The translations under genes and the position numbers were made by a program. A stretch of 64,000 bases of DNA from an uncultured Eubacteriales bacterium (GTDB lineage: Bacteria > Bacillota_I > Bacilli_A > RF39 > UBA660): the NCBI GenBank assembly GCA_905188025.1, contig CAJJKI010000001.1, forward strand, positions 62,001 to 126,000, read 5' to 3'. The notes under the pieces are model-generated. The model did not search any database. It saw nothing but the letters and a program-made list of their open reading frames with translations, and was not told where the DNA came from. Of the stretch, positions 50,328 through 59,658 are shown piece by piece; the stretch's first letter is position 1, and every line of letters begins with the position of its first letter.

Positions 50328-51878
50328 CTATCTAGTTCTTCCTGTTAATACATAACCAGCATCTAATAATGTTTTATCTTCTTTAGATTTACTCCATTTA
50401 TAATCTACTGTTCCACCAATATATTCTCTAATTCTATAACGATAATATGTCACATCTCTAGTACCAGTTACCTTAATAACTGAAGCTACTGATCTGTAGC
50501 ATTGACTCTTATCATTAGTAAAGTTATATCCAGCTGGACAACTCTTAATAATATCAGCTGTCTTAGTAACAGTTGTTTTCTTAACACAAGTATTTCCTGA
50601 TTGATTATATCCACTTGGGCATCCTACAGTAGTCTTAGTAGTACTTGTACTTGTCTTTACACAGTTACTTCCTGACTTACTATATCCACTTGGACAACTT
50701 ACTAAGTCTGTCTTAACTAATTTAACTTGACTATAAGCTACACAAGTATTATTTGATTCTACACTACCACTTGGACATGTTGTATTACTAGTAGTATATT
50801 CATACTTATAAGTATAAACTGGTTTCATACCACAACCACCATTACAATCATATACATAATCTATTGAAGCCACAACTCTCTTACTATATTTACAAATTAA
50901 TCCATCCTGAGCATAGAAGTTATAACCTTCATAAGTACTTGGACATGCATTAGCACTAACTGTAGTACTTACTGTTTTAACATAATTACATGTAAATCCA
51001 TCTTGACTTACTAAAGTATAGCCATCATAAGTACTTGGACATGCATTAGGTCCCTTAGTAACAGTTGTATTCTTTTTATAGTTACATGTAAATCCATTCT
51101 GACTTACTAAAGTATAACCATTGTATTCTTTAGCACAAGCATTAGGTTTAGTGTAAGTTTCTTTAGTCTCATACTTAACACACTTACCATCACTAGTCTT
51201 ATTGTATCCACTTGGACAACTTGTCTCAAATGATACATATTCATTTTCATAAATTGTCTTATCATATGAATATTCTTCTTTAACTTTTTTAGTCTCTACC
51301 TCACGGTATTCAGTCTTAGATATTCCTACTCTAGACCATTCAGACCAATTACCCCAGTCACTCCATTTACCACCAGTAGTCTTTTTATATTCATATTCAA
51401 CTTCTTTAGCAGTATCTGTAGGAGTTCTTCTCTCACAAATATCGCTTTCACAATAAGTATAGCATCCCATGATTACTATAATATAATCACTTTCTTCACC
51501 ACACTCTAAGTATACTTTCATCTGGTATTCATTATCCATTTTTTCAATAGATACATATGAATTAGTAGCAGAACAAGCATTTCCATACTTATCTTTTATC
51601 TCTAGAATTAGCTTCTCATCATACATTTTAGCAAGTGATATACTCTTAACTTCTCCTACCTTTTGAGGTAACCTATCATCAGTAAAATATCCCTTACCAG
51701 CTTCTTTCATTCTATCGATATTCTCTGCAAAAATATTATCTGTAAGCACATCGAGTGAATTACTAATACCCTTATTAGATAAAGATAATAACCATACTGT
51801 AAATAATACAAAAATAATTATTATAATACCCTTAATAAAGAAATTAGTCCAACTAAATCTTCTATTTTCTTCGTACAT
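50328..51878 (-). CDS. Membrane protein with two families of Cys repeats
   Basis: 516 residues from the ATG at 51878 (GAAGGGGGAATAATT). One N-terminal span (about 14-34). An outer domain follows, then repeats of two kinds: CPSTYDGYTLVSQDGFTCNY, three copies, and CPSGYNxSGNTCVK, about five copies, separated by KT-rich linkers. Cysteines pair within each repeat, so most disulfides should lie outside the membrane. No sorting signal. Function unknown; the copy number suggests a cell-surface or receptor role. Linked to the coiled-coil gene at 49267. Confidence 0.7.
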   Translation of the reverse strand: MYEENRRFSWTNFFIKGIIIIIFVLFTVWLLSLSNKGISNSLDVLTDNIFAENIDRMKEAGKGYFTDDRLPQKVGEVKSISLAKMYDEKLILEIKDKYGNACSATNSYVSIEKMDNEYQMKVYLECGEESDYIIVIMGCYTYCESDICERRTPTDTAKEVEYEYKKTTGGKWSDWGNWSEWSRVGISKTEYREVETKKVKEEYSYDKTIYENEYVSFETSCPSGYNKTSDGKCVKYETKETYTKPNACAKEYNGYTLVSQNGFTCNYKKNTTVTKGPNACPSTYDGYTLVSQDGFTCNYVKTVSTTVSANACPSTYEGYNFYAQDGLICKYSKRVVASIDYVYDCNGGCGMKPVYTYKYEYTTSNTTCPSGSVESNNTCVAYSQVKLVKTDLVSCPSGYSKSGSNCVKTSTSTTKTTVGCPSGYNQSGNTCVKKTTVTKTADIIKSCPAGYNFTNDKSQCYRSVASVIKVTGTRDVTYYRYRIREYIGGTVDYKWSKSKEDKTLLDAGYVLTGRTR

Positions 51879-51909
51879 AATTATTCCCCCTTCAAAGAAA
51901 TCGACATTT

Positions 51910-51938
51910 ATAATAACATAAACTTTATATTTTGTCAA
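51910..51938 (-). promoter_or_regulatory. Predicted sigma-A promoter of the Cys-repeat operon
   Basis: Minus strand: TTGACA at 51938-51933, 17-base spacer, TATTAT at 51915-51910. 51939-52135 shows nothing else I can name. Confidence 0.75.
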
Positions 51939-52136
51939 TTTTTTTAGAACATTTATTTGATATTTCTTTTTTATATAGTTTTTTTACCTAAAGGTTGTGT
52001 TAAACATAATAACTGATAAGTGTTACAATATTAATTTATTTTAACAATCATAGGATAATTTGTTTCAAATTATTTTAAAATTTACTAAATATTCTAATAT
52101 AAATATTTATCAGTCACAAAGTATAACAAAACTTAC

Positions 52137-52173
52137 CTAAAAAGAAGTATGCCATATAACATACTTCCATCAT
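52137..52173 (-). terminator. Intrinsic terminator of gatCAB
   Basis: Minus-strand GGAAGTATG pairs with CATACTTC and is followed by T residues. Confidence 0.85.
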
Positions 52174-53592
52174 CTATTTATCTAATTCTTCCTTTAGTAT
52201 TTTAGAAGCCATCGTTGGATTAACTCTTCCTCTAGTCTTCTTCATAATTTGTCCTATAAAGTAATCAAATACTCTCTTACCATTCTTATAGTCTTCTACC
52301 AAAGACATATTCTCGCTTATTACTTCTAATACTATTTTTCTAATCTCATCCAAAGAAGTAATCTGTGATATACCTAATTCTTCTACTATCACCTTAGGCT
52401 CTTTACCAGTATCAAGTACCTTCTCTAATACTTCTTTTCCTTGTTTAGAAGATATACTTCCATTATCAATTAAATTAATTAAATCTACTAGCATCTTTGG
52501 ACTCATCTTAAGATCATCAATAGTTTGACTACATCTATTCAAGTATCCTAACACATTACCTGTAATCCAATTAGATACCTTAACTGGGTTTCCTCCTAAA
52601 CTAAGACATTCTTCATAATAATCAGATATCTTTTTATCCCTTACAATAGTATATGCATCCTTTTCATTAATAGAATATTCTTTAGTATAAGTACTAAATC
52701 TCTCATTATGTAGCTTAGGAATACTTCCTCTTATTTCTTCTATCCATTCACGTTCTATCTTAATAGGAGGTAAATTAGGATCAGTAAAATATCTATAATC
52801 AATAGCATCTTCCTTACTTCTCATAAGGAAAGTCTCTCCTAAAGTCTCATCAAATCTTCTAGTCTCCTGAAGCACTTTCTCTCCTCTATTAAGAATCTCT
52901 GTCTGTCTCTTAACCTCACTAATAATAGCTTCCTTAACACTACTAAATGAATTAATATTCTTCATCTCTACCTTAGTACCAAGTTCCGTATCTCCTTCAC
53001 GCATCAAAGAAACATTAACGTCGCATCTAATTTGTCCACGATCACTTCTTGCATATGAAGTATCACAATACAAAAATATACTTCTAAGTCCTTCAAGAAA
53101 GGCTACTGCCTCATCAGCTGAATTAAGACAAGGCTCAGTAACCGTCTCAAGTAACGGAACTCCGCATCTATTGTAATCAATTAAAGAATATGTATTATAA
53201 TGATCCAAACTAGCCGTATCCTCTTCCAAATGAGTATCATGTATAAGTACTTTCTTATCTTCTCCATTAACATTAATCATAACATATCCATTAGTACCAA
53301 TCGGATGCTTAAACTGAGTTATCTGATATCCCTTAGGTAAATCTGGATAAAAATAATTCTTTCTCTCAAAAGTTAAATATTCAGGTACCTCACAATGCAT
53401 TGCAAGAGCCATTTTAATAGAATTCTTAACAGCTTCTTTATTAACTACTGGTAATATTCCTGGCATACCCAAATCTACTACTGACACATTACTATTAGGT
53501 ATTGTTGAATAACTATTTCTTGATCTTGAAAAATTCTTACTATTAGATTTTAACTCACAGTGTACTTCAAGTCCAATAACTGTCTTATACAT
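52174..53592 (-). CDS. gatB: Asp-tRNA(Asn)/Glu-tRNA(Gln) amidotransferase subunit B
   Basis: 472 residues from the ATG at 53592 (AAGGTAGGTG); a GTG three codons earlier is possible. IGLEVHCELK, FYPDLPKGYQITQ, YNRCGVPLLE and the YqeY-like tail are typical. It activates the misacylated tRNA, and with GatA and GatC makes Gln-tRNA or Asn-tRNA. Overlaps gatA by eight bases. Confidence 0.96.
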   Translation of the reverse strand: MYKTVIGLEVHCELKSNSKNFSRSRNSYSTIPNSNVSVVDLGMPGILPVVNKEAVKNSIKMALAMHCEVPEYLTFERKNYFYPDLPKGYQITQFKHPIGTNGYVMINVNGEDKKVLIHDTHLEEDTASLDHYNTYSLIDYNRCGVPLLETVTEPCLNSADEAVAFLEGLRSIFLYCDTSYARSDRGQIRCDVNVSLMREGDTELGTKVEMKNINSFSSVKEAIISEVKRQTEILNRGEKVLQETRRFDETLGETFLMRSKEDAIDYRYFTDPNLPPIKIEREWIEEIRGSIPKLHNERFSTYTKEYSINEKDAYTIVRDKKISDYYEECLSLGGNPVKVSNWITGNVLGYLNRCSQTIDDLKMSPKMLVDLINLIDNGSISSKQGKEVLEKVLDTGKEPKVIVEELGISQITSLDEIRKIVLEVISENMSLVEDYKNGKRVFDYFIGQIMKKTRGRVNPTMASKILKEELDK

Positions 53593-55027
53593 TTTCTTCA
53601 CCTACCTTAGCCACTTGATTAGCATATCCCATCTCATGCTCTAACATATTAGCCATATTAAGTACTAAATCATCTTCCATTTGCCTTCCCGTAATATTTA
53701 CTCCTACTGGCATATCTTTAATAAATCCAGAAGGTATCGTAATACTAGGGTATCCTCCAAAATTACCAATAACTAAATGATTATCTAGTATCAAATACTT
53801 ATCACTTAACTTGTCAGATCCTTCATCAAACTTAGGAGCTATTCCCGATCCAGCTGGCATAATTAATCCATCATACTTCTTAAATAATTCATTCATCCTG
53901 TCTACTACCAGTCTTCTAACTCTATAAGCATTTAAGAATAATTTCTCTTGATTCTCTCTTTGAAGAATATAACTACCAAGAATAAATCTTCTCTTAATAA
54001 GTTCACTAAATCCTTTAGTACGAGCATCTTTTATAATCTCATCAGGAGTATTACCTTCTCCTCTTACTCCAAAATGAATACCAGTTAAATTAGCATCATT
54101 ACTAGTAGCTTCAGCACAAGATATAGACATATATGTTGGATATAATGCTAATAATAAATCCTTATCAATAGACTCCTCACATACCTCCATACCTAGCTTC
54201 TCGCACTCTTGAATAACCTTCTTAAAATTATCTATTACCATCTCTAATTCAGGATCATTATCCTTATTCTCTAATGCTTCCTTTATATAAAATAATTTTC
54301 TACCCTTAACACTATCATTAATCGTAGCTAAATAATCCTTTCCATCATCTGGTAAACTAGTCATATCCTTATCATCATGTCCTTTAACTACATTCATAAC
54401 CATTGCTGTATCATATACATTTCTAGTCATTACTCCCAAATGATCTAAACTAGATGCAAAAGCAAATAATCCATATCTAGATATTCTTCCATAAGTTGGC
54501 TTAAATCCTACTATTCCACCATACCCTGCTGGCTTTCTAATAGAGTCTCCCGTATCACTACCAATAGCAAAAGGTACAATACCAAGAGCTACTGCTGCCG
54601 CTGATCCTGCTGAAGATCCTCCTATAAGTCTCTCTTTACACCAAGGATTTCTTACTACTCCCGTATGTCCCGTAGTACCAGTACCACCCATCGCAAGTTC
54701 ATCAAGTACAGTCTTTCCTACAAGTATAGCTCCTGCTTTGTTTAATTTTTCATATATAGTAGCATCATATACTGGTACATAATTACTAAGTATATTTGAA
54801 GAAGCCGTAGTAAGTATCCCTCTAGTAGATACATTATCCTTAAGAGCATAAGGAATCCCCTTAAGTATCCCGTCCCCTTCTATCTTATACTCATCCATTA
54901 TTGTCACAAAAGAATTATATTCATCCTGATACTTTATAGCCTTATCATGAGCTTCTTTAAATAGCTCTTCACTAGTTATCTTGCCCTCGTCAAGCATCCC
55001 TTTCATTTCACTAATACTCTTATTCAT
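53585..55027 (-). CDS. gatA: Asp-tRNA(Asn)/Glu-tRNA(Gln) amidotransferase subunit A
   Basis: 480 residues. Amidase signature with GIPYALKDNVST (catalytic Lys), GGSSAGSAAAVALGIVPFAIGSDTGDSIRKPAGY (catalytic Ser pair), the family core. Releases ammonia from glutamine or asparagine. Its ATG overlaps the gatC stop (TAATG). Confidence 0.96.
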   Translation of the reverse strand: MNKSISEMKGMLDEGKITSEELFKEAHDKAIKYQDEYNSFVTIMDEYKIEGDGILKGIPYALKDNVSTRGILTTASSNILSNYVPVYDATIYEKLNKAGAILVGKTVLDELAMGGTGTTGHTGVVRNPWCKERLIGGSSAGSAAAVALGIVPFAIGSDTGDSIRKPAGYGGIVGFKPTYGRISRYGLFAFASSLDHLGVMTRNVYDTAMVMNVVKGHDDKDMTSLPDDGKDYLATINDSVKGRKLFYIKEALENKDNDPELEMVIDNFKKVIQECEKLGMEVCEESIDKDLLLALYPTYMSISCAEATSNDANLTGIHFGVRGEGNTPDEIIKDARTKGFSELIKRRFILGSYILQRENQEKLFLNAYRVRRLVVDRMNELFKKYDGLIMPAGSGIAPKFDEGSDKLSDKYLILDNHLVIGNFGGYPSITIPSGFIKDMPVGVNITGRQMEDDLVLNMANMLEHEMGYANQVAKVGEENV

Positions 55028-55314
55028 TATTCCACCACCTTTGGTAACTTAACTTGATTATATAAAGTGCTACCACTATTAAGTAAAATATCCTCAAGTG
55101 GTAATTCTTCTAATACCTCATCTTCTCTTAAAGATGCATATGTCTTTTCTATCGGATATATCAAAGGTTCTACATTCTTAATATCAGGAATATTTCCTAT
55201 CAAATCCATCTGTTTTAGTATTGTATCAAATTCTTCTAATAAAGTATCATATTCACTCTCATCCATTGTAAACATTAACTTATTAGCTAAAACTACTAAA
55301 GTCTCTTTATCCAT
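55027..55314 (-). CDS. gatC: Amidotransferase subunit C
   Basis: 95 residues from the ATG at 55314 (site AGAAGGTAA), shorter than the frame at 55332. Family elements: LANKLMFTMDESEYDTLLEEFDTILKQMDLI and the C-terminal SLREDEV. Stabilises GatA. First gene of gatC-gatA-gatB. Confidence 0.9.
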   Translation of the reverse strand: MDKETLVVLANKLMFTMDESEYDTLLEEFDTILKQMDLIGNIPDIKNVEPLIYPIEKTYASLREDEVLEELPLEDILLNSGSTLYNQVKLPKVVE

Positions 55315-55447
55315 CCTATTACCTTCTTTCATTACATTAGTATATCATAAAATTACTTATTTTTATCATTTTTATTATCATTATATATTGTAATTAAAAT
55401 AAAATATAGTCATCCTCACTTATATCTAGTAATCACTATACCCTATC

Positions 55448-55487
55448 AACAAAAAAAGAAACAGCTCATCACTATTTCTCATATTTA
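55448..55487 (-). terminator. Intrinsic terminator of the lipoprotein gene
   Basis: Minus-strand GAGAAATAG pairs with CTGTTTCTT and is followed by T residues, just past the stop at 55496. Confidence 0.7.
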
Positions 55488-55495
55488 TATATTAT

Positions 55496-56647
55496 TTATT
55501 TACTAACTGGAAGTACACTAATACTTCTTACTACTTGTAATAATTCTCCAGTACTCATAACGTCACTTACTATATAATATTCTATTCCATTATTAAACCA
55601 ATTAGCTGAATTATCATTTATTACTGCTAATGAAGCTCCTATAAGTTCTACACTACCATAAGTAGGAATTATCTCAGGACTCTTACTATAACTAGCTGTC
55701 TCTTCTACTAAAGTAAATGCCTTATCTCCTGTAAAAGTTAATATTAATCTTTCTCCATCATCAGTACTTACTCTCTCTTGATTAGTCAAATAAGTATTAA
55801 CAGGTAAATACATTGGATATATTATATCATCAATAGTAGCTGTTGATTTAGTATTATTCTTCTCATCACTCTTATTATTACTATCAGGTTCCTGTGCTTC
55901 ATTATTACTCTTATTAGTATTCTTATCATCATTCTTATTATTATTTGTATTTGTATTAGTATTATTATTCGTACTATTAGTATTATCTTTTACAGTATTA
56001 TTTCCATCACTACTACTTCCCTCTTCAGTATTAAGTATTGAATTCAAATCAAAATATGTATCATTAAATTCTGTCTTCAAATCTATCTTATCAAATACCA
56101 TCTTTATTTGTACATTTCCATCTTTATCCATTACTTCTACTTTAGTTGGTAAATAATCCTTTCCAAAATATACCTTCTGATTAACTAACTTATCATTATT
56201 TGGATAATTTACTTTTGAAGTAAAGATATAACCTTCAGAAGTACTTTCAAATAATTTTTCTTCATCATTAGATATATCATCTAATAAACTAGAAAGTAAA
56301 TATACTTGTGAATTATTATAAGGCCAATCACTTTGAAATTTAAAACTCTTATTAAGAGAAGGTGTAATTACATATACTCCATCATTATTTCTAAGTATTA
56401 CTTGTTTATGTTCATTAATAACATTTACAAGTTCTATCTTATAATGATCTTCTTTCTCATAAGAAACAGCTATCTTATAAGTATACACATCCTCATTATT
56501 AACAAGTTCCATATTTCCAGACAAATAATATGAATTAGTATTATTTACTTTATTCTGAAATTCTTTTAATACTGTTTTCTCATCCTTCTTTCCGCATCCT
56601 GTCAAAACTAAACATATTAAAATTAAACATAAAAATATTTTTTTCAC
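55496..56647 (-). CDS. Lipoprotein with LolA-like fold
   Basis: 383 residues. Lipobox LTGC at 16-19 (cysteine at 19). Residues about 25-200 have the beta-strand pattern of LolA/LppX-like outer-envelope lipoproteins (YYLSGNMELVNNEDVYTYKI, KVEVMDKDGNVQIKMVFDKID). A low-complexity Asn/Asp/Ser/Thr linker (about 215-262) joins a C-terminal domain of ~115 residues (DGERLILTFTGDKAFTLVEETA), which resembles the sigma-regulator-type MucB/RseB C-terminal part. Lipid- or stress-signal binding is inferred. Confidence 0.7.
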   Translation of the reverse strand: MKKIFLCLILICLVLTGCGKKDEKTVLKEFQNKVNNTNSYYLSGNMELVNNEDVYTYKIAVSYEKEDHYKIELVNVINEHKQVILRNNDGVYVITPSLNKSFKFQSDWPYNNSQVYLLSSLLDDISNDEEKLFESTSEGYIFTSKVNYPNNDKLVNQKVYFGKDYLPTKVEVMDKDGNVQIKMVFDKIDLKTEFNDTYFDLNSILNTEEGSSSDGNNTVKDNTNSTNNNTNTNTNNNKNDDKNTNKSNNEAQEPDSNNKSDEKNNTKSTATIDDIIYPMYLPVNTYLTNQERVSTDDGERLILTFTGDKAFTLVEETASYSKSPEIIPTYGSVELIGASLAVINDNSANWFNNGIEYYIVSDVMSTGELLQVVRSISVLPVSK

Positions 56648-56756
56648 TCTTCACCTCATTTTTTTATCTTTATGGTAAATTATATGGCATTATTTTCTTA
56701 ATATGATGAATAATTATTTCTTTTTTGGTAAAAATAATACTGTCAAGGAGGATAAT

Positions 56757-56954
56757 ATGAATACATTATTTAAAACTACTTTAGTACTAGGTATTATTGG
56801 CTGTATCAACTGGGGCTTAGTAGGTTTATTTAACTTTAATTTAGTTGAATATCTACTAGGAGATGGTTCTCTCATTACCCGTATCGTTTATGTCTTAGTA
56901 ATGGTCTCTGGTTTAGTCAATATTGGCTTACTTACTAAAGATCTAGATAAATAG
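56757..56954 (+). CDS. DUF378 small membrane protein
   Basis: 65 residues from the ATG at 56757 with AAGGAGGATAAT. Two spans (about 5-25 and 37-58). MNTLFKTTLVLGIIGCINWGLVGLFNFNLVEYLLG matches the DUF378 family (YuzA-like). Function unknown. Closed by a terminator and converging with the next gene. Confidence 0.85.
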   Translation: MNTLFKTTLVLGIIGCINWGLVGLFNFNLVEYLLGDGSLITRIVYVLVMVSGLVNIGLLTKDLDK

Positions 56955-57000
56955 CCCAAGGCTATTTTTTTATTGCATAAAAAAAGAGCTACATAGCCCT
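56955..57000. terminator. Two convergent intrinsic terminators
   Basis: Plus strand: AATAGCCCAAGGCTATT followed by T. Minus strand: GAGGGCTATGTAGCTCTTT followed by T. They separate DUF378 from the 142-residue gene. Confidence 0.85.
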
Positions 57001-57417
57001 CTTACTTTCATACTCATCATCTACAATCATCGTATCATATAGCCCTAGTAATTCACTCATCCCATCAAGAACTATCTTTTCTTTAGTACTTCTATCAGTA
57101 TTAGCTTCAGGTACTAGTTTCTTATCACCATCATTAATTCTAGTTTTAATACTCATATATTTCACTAATGGATCTTCCCTATCACTACTCATCGTAGCAG
57201 ACATATCCATAGCATAAGCTTCAATATAATTTCTCATAGTTTGATATATATGTCTAACTTCAAAGAAATCTTCATTTCTTACCATCATCTCTATATTCAA
57301 ATACTTCTTCTCATTAATAATACTCATATATTTATTAAAAATACTTGCATTAACAGCCACTATATCATAAGGTACTAAATATTCCTTTTCATTAATTTTT
57401 GCATAAAATTCTTCCAT
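56989..57417 (-). CDS. Hypothetical protein
   Basis: 142 residues from the ATG at 57417 (TAGGTGAGATT). Soluble and helical, with a conserved-looking EEKYLVPYDIVAVNASIFNKYMSI. No family I recognise. Only 51 bases from the methyltransferase gene and on the same strand, so perhaps co-transcribed. Confidence 0.5.
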   Translation of the reverse strand: MEEFYAKINEKEYLVPYDIVAVNASIFNKYMSIINEKKYLNIEMMVRNEDFFEVRHIYQTMRNYIEAYAMDMSATMSSDREDPLVKYMSIKTRINDGDKKLVPEANTDRSTKEKIVLDGMSELLGLYDTMIVDDEYESKRAM

Positions 57418-57467
57418 AATCTCACCTACTAACATTATATCATAGTTTATCTAAATTTATATCCACT

Positions 57468-58136
57468 TTACACTTTTTCTATCAAAAAACTCATACATTT
57501 ATCAAATCCAGGTACATCCGAAACAATAAGCCCTTCAACTATCCTAAATCCATTCCTTACAATCTCTTCTTCCATCTCACTATATTTCTTAATTCTACAA
57601 GAAGTATTAACTACCTGAATCATCTTCCCTGTATTAATATTTTTTCTTTGAACAATCATAGATGCTTCATCTATATTACTAGCATATTCCCGTTCACCAT
57701 CACCCATTGATATCACTAATGCCTTTCCCTTATCTTTAAGGTGTTCATATATAAATCTATAAAACTTATCTCTATGTTCCTTCAACAAAAACATATGAAT
57801 AACAGCCACTGAATATATAAAATCAAATTGCAATGAAGTCTTATCTTGAAATATATCAAACACTTTAAAATTATCTTTATATTTAGTTCTATCAATACAT
57901 TTATCAATAACTGTCTTAGAGCAATCTATTCCAATTACATTATATCCTTGATCTAATAAATACTTTGTATCTCTTCCTTCTCCACAACCTACTTCTAGTA
58001 TCTTACTATCTTTATCTATTTCATATCTACAAATATATTTCTCTACTTCTAAAGTAGGCTTATCTATTTCCCATAAAGTATCTTCTTTATATACCTGCTT
58101 ATATCTTTCATCATATGCTTTATAATAGTCTTTCAT
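57468..58136 (-). CDS. Class I SAM-dependent methyltransferase
   Basis: 222 residues. Motif I ILEVGCGEGRDTKYLLDQGYNVIGIDCS, then the post-I and motif III-like FDFIYSVAVIHMFL. Family of small-molecule methyltransferases (Methyltransf 11/25 or tellurite-resistance TehB type: GRDTKYLLDQGY). Substrate unknown. RBS TAGGAGGAATAT. Confidence 0.85.
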   Translation of the reverse strand: MKDYYKAYDERYKQVYKEDTLWEIDKPTLEVEKYICRYEIDKDSKILEVGCGEGRDTKYLLDQGYNVIGIDCSKTVIDKCIDRTKYKDNFKVFDIFQDKTSLQFDFIYSVAVIHMFLLKEHRDKFYRFIYEHLKDKGKALVISMGDGEREYASNIDEASMIVQRKNINTGKMIQVVNTSCRIKKYSEMEEEIVRNGFRIVEGLIVSDVPGFDKCMSFLIEKV

Positions 58137-58145
58137 ATATTCCTC

Positions 58146-58622
58146 CTATAAATCTATATAATATAAATTTTCTCCATTCTTTAATTTATCCATATATTTA
58201 GCTTCAAACTTCTCATAATAATTAACTAAATTAGATTTTAAATAAATTTTCTTATATCCTAAAGATCTTGCTGTATCTTGTATTGCTTCATTAAGTATCT
58301 TAGAGTATCCCTTTTCTCTATATCTATTTTTAACATACATAGTGGCATACCAAGGAGTAAGATCTCTTTTTTCTTCACCATCGTATTTAAAAAGTGATAT
58401 AAATCCTATCAATTCTCTATCATTAATTAATCCCAATACACTTATAATATTATCTTCATCATTAATCTTCTTCATCTTATAATCAATATAATCTAATATT
58501 TCCATATCTTTATTTGACCATTCTAAATAACAGCATCTAACATACTCTTTCATATATTCATAATTATCTCTAACATACTCTTTCATATATTCATAATTAT
58601 CTCTAATATCAATTACTTCCAC
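58146..58622 (-). CDS. GNAT acetyltransferase with a tandem duplication
   Basis: 158 residues counted from a GTG at 58622 (site AGGTAGG); the frame could open three codons earlier. The GNAT core is NDRELIGFISLFKYD...TPWYATMYVKNRYREKGYSKILNEAIQDTARSLGYKKIYLKS, with the acetyl-CoA loop RYREKG. Near the N-terminus RDNYEYMKEYV occurs twice in direct succession, made by a 33-base exact duplication (58538-58570 and 58571-58603). Substrate unknown. Confidence 0.85.
   Translation of the reverse strand: MEVIDIRDNYEYMKEYVRDNYEYMKEYVRCCYLEWSNKDMEILDYIDYKMKKINDEDNIISVLGLINDRELIGFISLFKYDGEEKRDLTPWYATMYVKNRYREKGYSKILNEAIQDTARSLGYKKIYLKSNLVNYYEKFEAKYMDKLKNGENLYYIDL
58538..58603. repeat. 33-bp exact tandem duplication
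   Basis: 58538-58570 and 58571-58603 are identical 33-base units, in frame (11 codons), inside the GNAT gene. Confidence 0.95.
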
Positions 58623-58641
58623 ATATAACACCTACCTAACA

Positions 58642-59181
58642 TTATTCCATATCATATTCATAAATAATTACATTATTAGGATTAAAAGATAAAAAATCAG
58701 TATCTTCATTATATCCTACTAAATTAAAATGAAGTGCTTTAATAAAACTACCATGTGATACTACTAATATATTTTTATCATCATATTTTTGTTTCACTTT
58801 ATCCAAAAAAATCTTAGCTCTAAGCAAACATTCTTGTATACTTTCTATATTATAAGATTTATTATTTAATTTATAATCCCACTGTTTAATTATTTCATCA
58901 TAATTTATTTTCTTACCTTCATAATCCCCATAATCTCTTTCAATAAGCATCTCGTCATAAATTATTTTCTTCTTATTTGAAACAAGAATTTTAGCAGTCT
59001 CTTTAGTTCTCTTTAAAGGTGAACAAATACAAATATCAATCTTATCTAAATCTATTATCTTTGATAGTTCTTGAACTTGTTTTATACCCTCTTTATTAAG
59101 CTCAATATCAGTAGTTCCTTGTAATAATCCTTTATTATTCCAATCAGTTTCTCCATGTCTCACTATATATAACTTATTCAT
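58642..59181 (-). CDS. Histidine phosphatase (phosphoglycerate-mutase family)
   Basis: 179 residues from the ATG at 59181 (GGTGGTGAAG). Catalytic RHGETDWN at about 8-15, then LQGTTDIELNKEG, SPLKRTKETA, ERDYGDYEGK and the C-terminal SHGSFIKAL. Family acts on small phosphate esters; substrate unknown. Its promoter (59223-59251) nearly matches the one before the Ham1-like pseudogene. Confidence 0.9.
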   Translation of the reverse strand: MNKLYIVRHGETDWNNKGLLQGTTDIELNKEGIKQVQELSKIIDLDKIDICICSPLKRTKETAKILVSNKKKIIYDEMLIERDYGDYEGKKINYDEIIKQWDYKLNNKSYNIESIQECLLRAKIFLDKVKQKYDDKNILVVSHGSFIKALHFNLVGYNEDTDFLSFNPNNVIIYEYDME

Positions 59182-59222
59182 AAACTTCACCACCAATATG
59201 CCATATCTTCCTTAACAATACC

Positions 59223-59251
59223 AATATATCACATGAACAATTGTTTGTCAA
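59223..59251 (-). promoter_or_regulatory. Promoter with SOS-box-like palindrome
   Basis: Minus strand: TTGACA at 59251-59246, 17-base spacer, TATATT at 59228-59223. GAACAATTGTTT lies at 59235-59246 (plus reading). It is near-identical to 33109-33137 in sequence and spacing. Confidence 0.6.
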
Positions 59252-59322
59252 TAATATTTTCAATTTTTATAAAAAATATTTAGTATCAATAATAACTAAA
59301 CATTTCCGGTTCACATAAACAT

Positions 59323-59658
59323 TTAACAATAATATAAATATAATAAAAAAATATTCTTACTCTCATTTAAAATATAATCAGCCGATCTTCCTACAATTAA
59401 AACATTTCCTTGATTAGCAATCTCTTTAATTACCTTAACTTGATTAATTATTGCTTCTTTACTCACATCTAATGACAAGAAATTATCATATATTTCTTCT
59501 TCAGAATAATTAGTATCAATCATATTATTTTTAATAGCAAATTCTTTCATTTCTTCTTTATCATAGAAAGGTATATTTAATTTACTAGCGACAAGTCTCC
59601 CTATTTCTTTTCCATTAGTACCATGTTCTCTTGATATAGATATAATTAAAGATATCAA
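59323..59658 (-). pseudogene. Truncated cytidylate-kinase-like gene
   Basis: 111 codons open, from a TTG without a proper start region. Contains SISREHGTNGKEIGRLVASKLNIPFYDKEEM and LIVGRSADYIL, the N-terminal half of the cytidylate-kinase-like family (~200 residues). It breaks off after NESKNIF and ends in a short unrelated LLYLYYC. Its 5' end lies inside the CarD-like fragment. So both ends are damaged. Confidence 0.75.
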
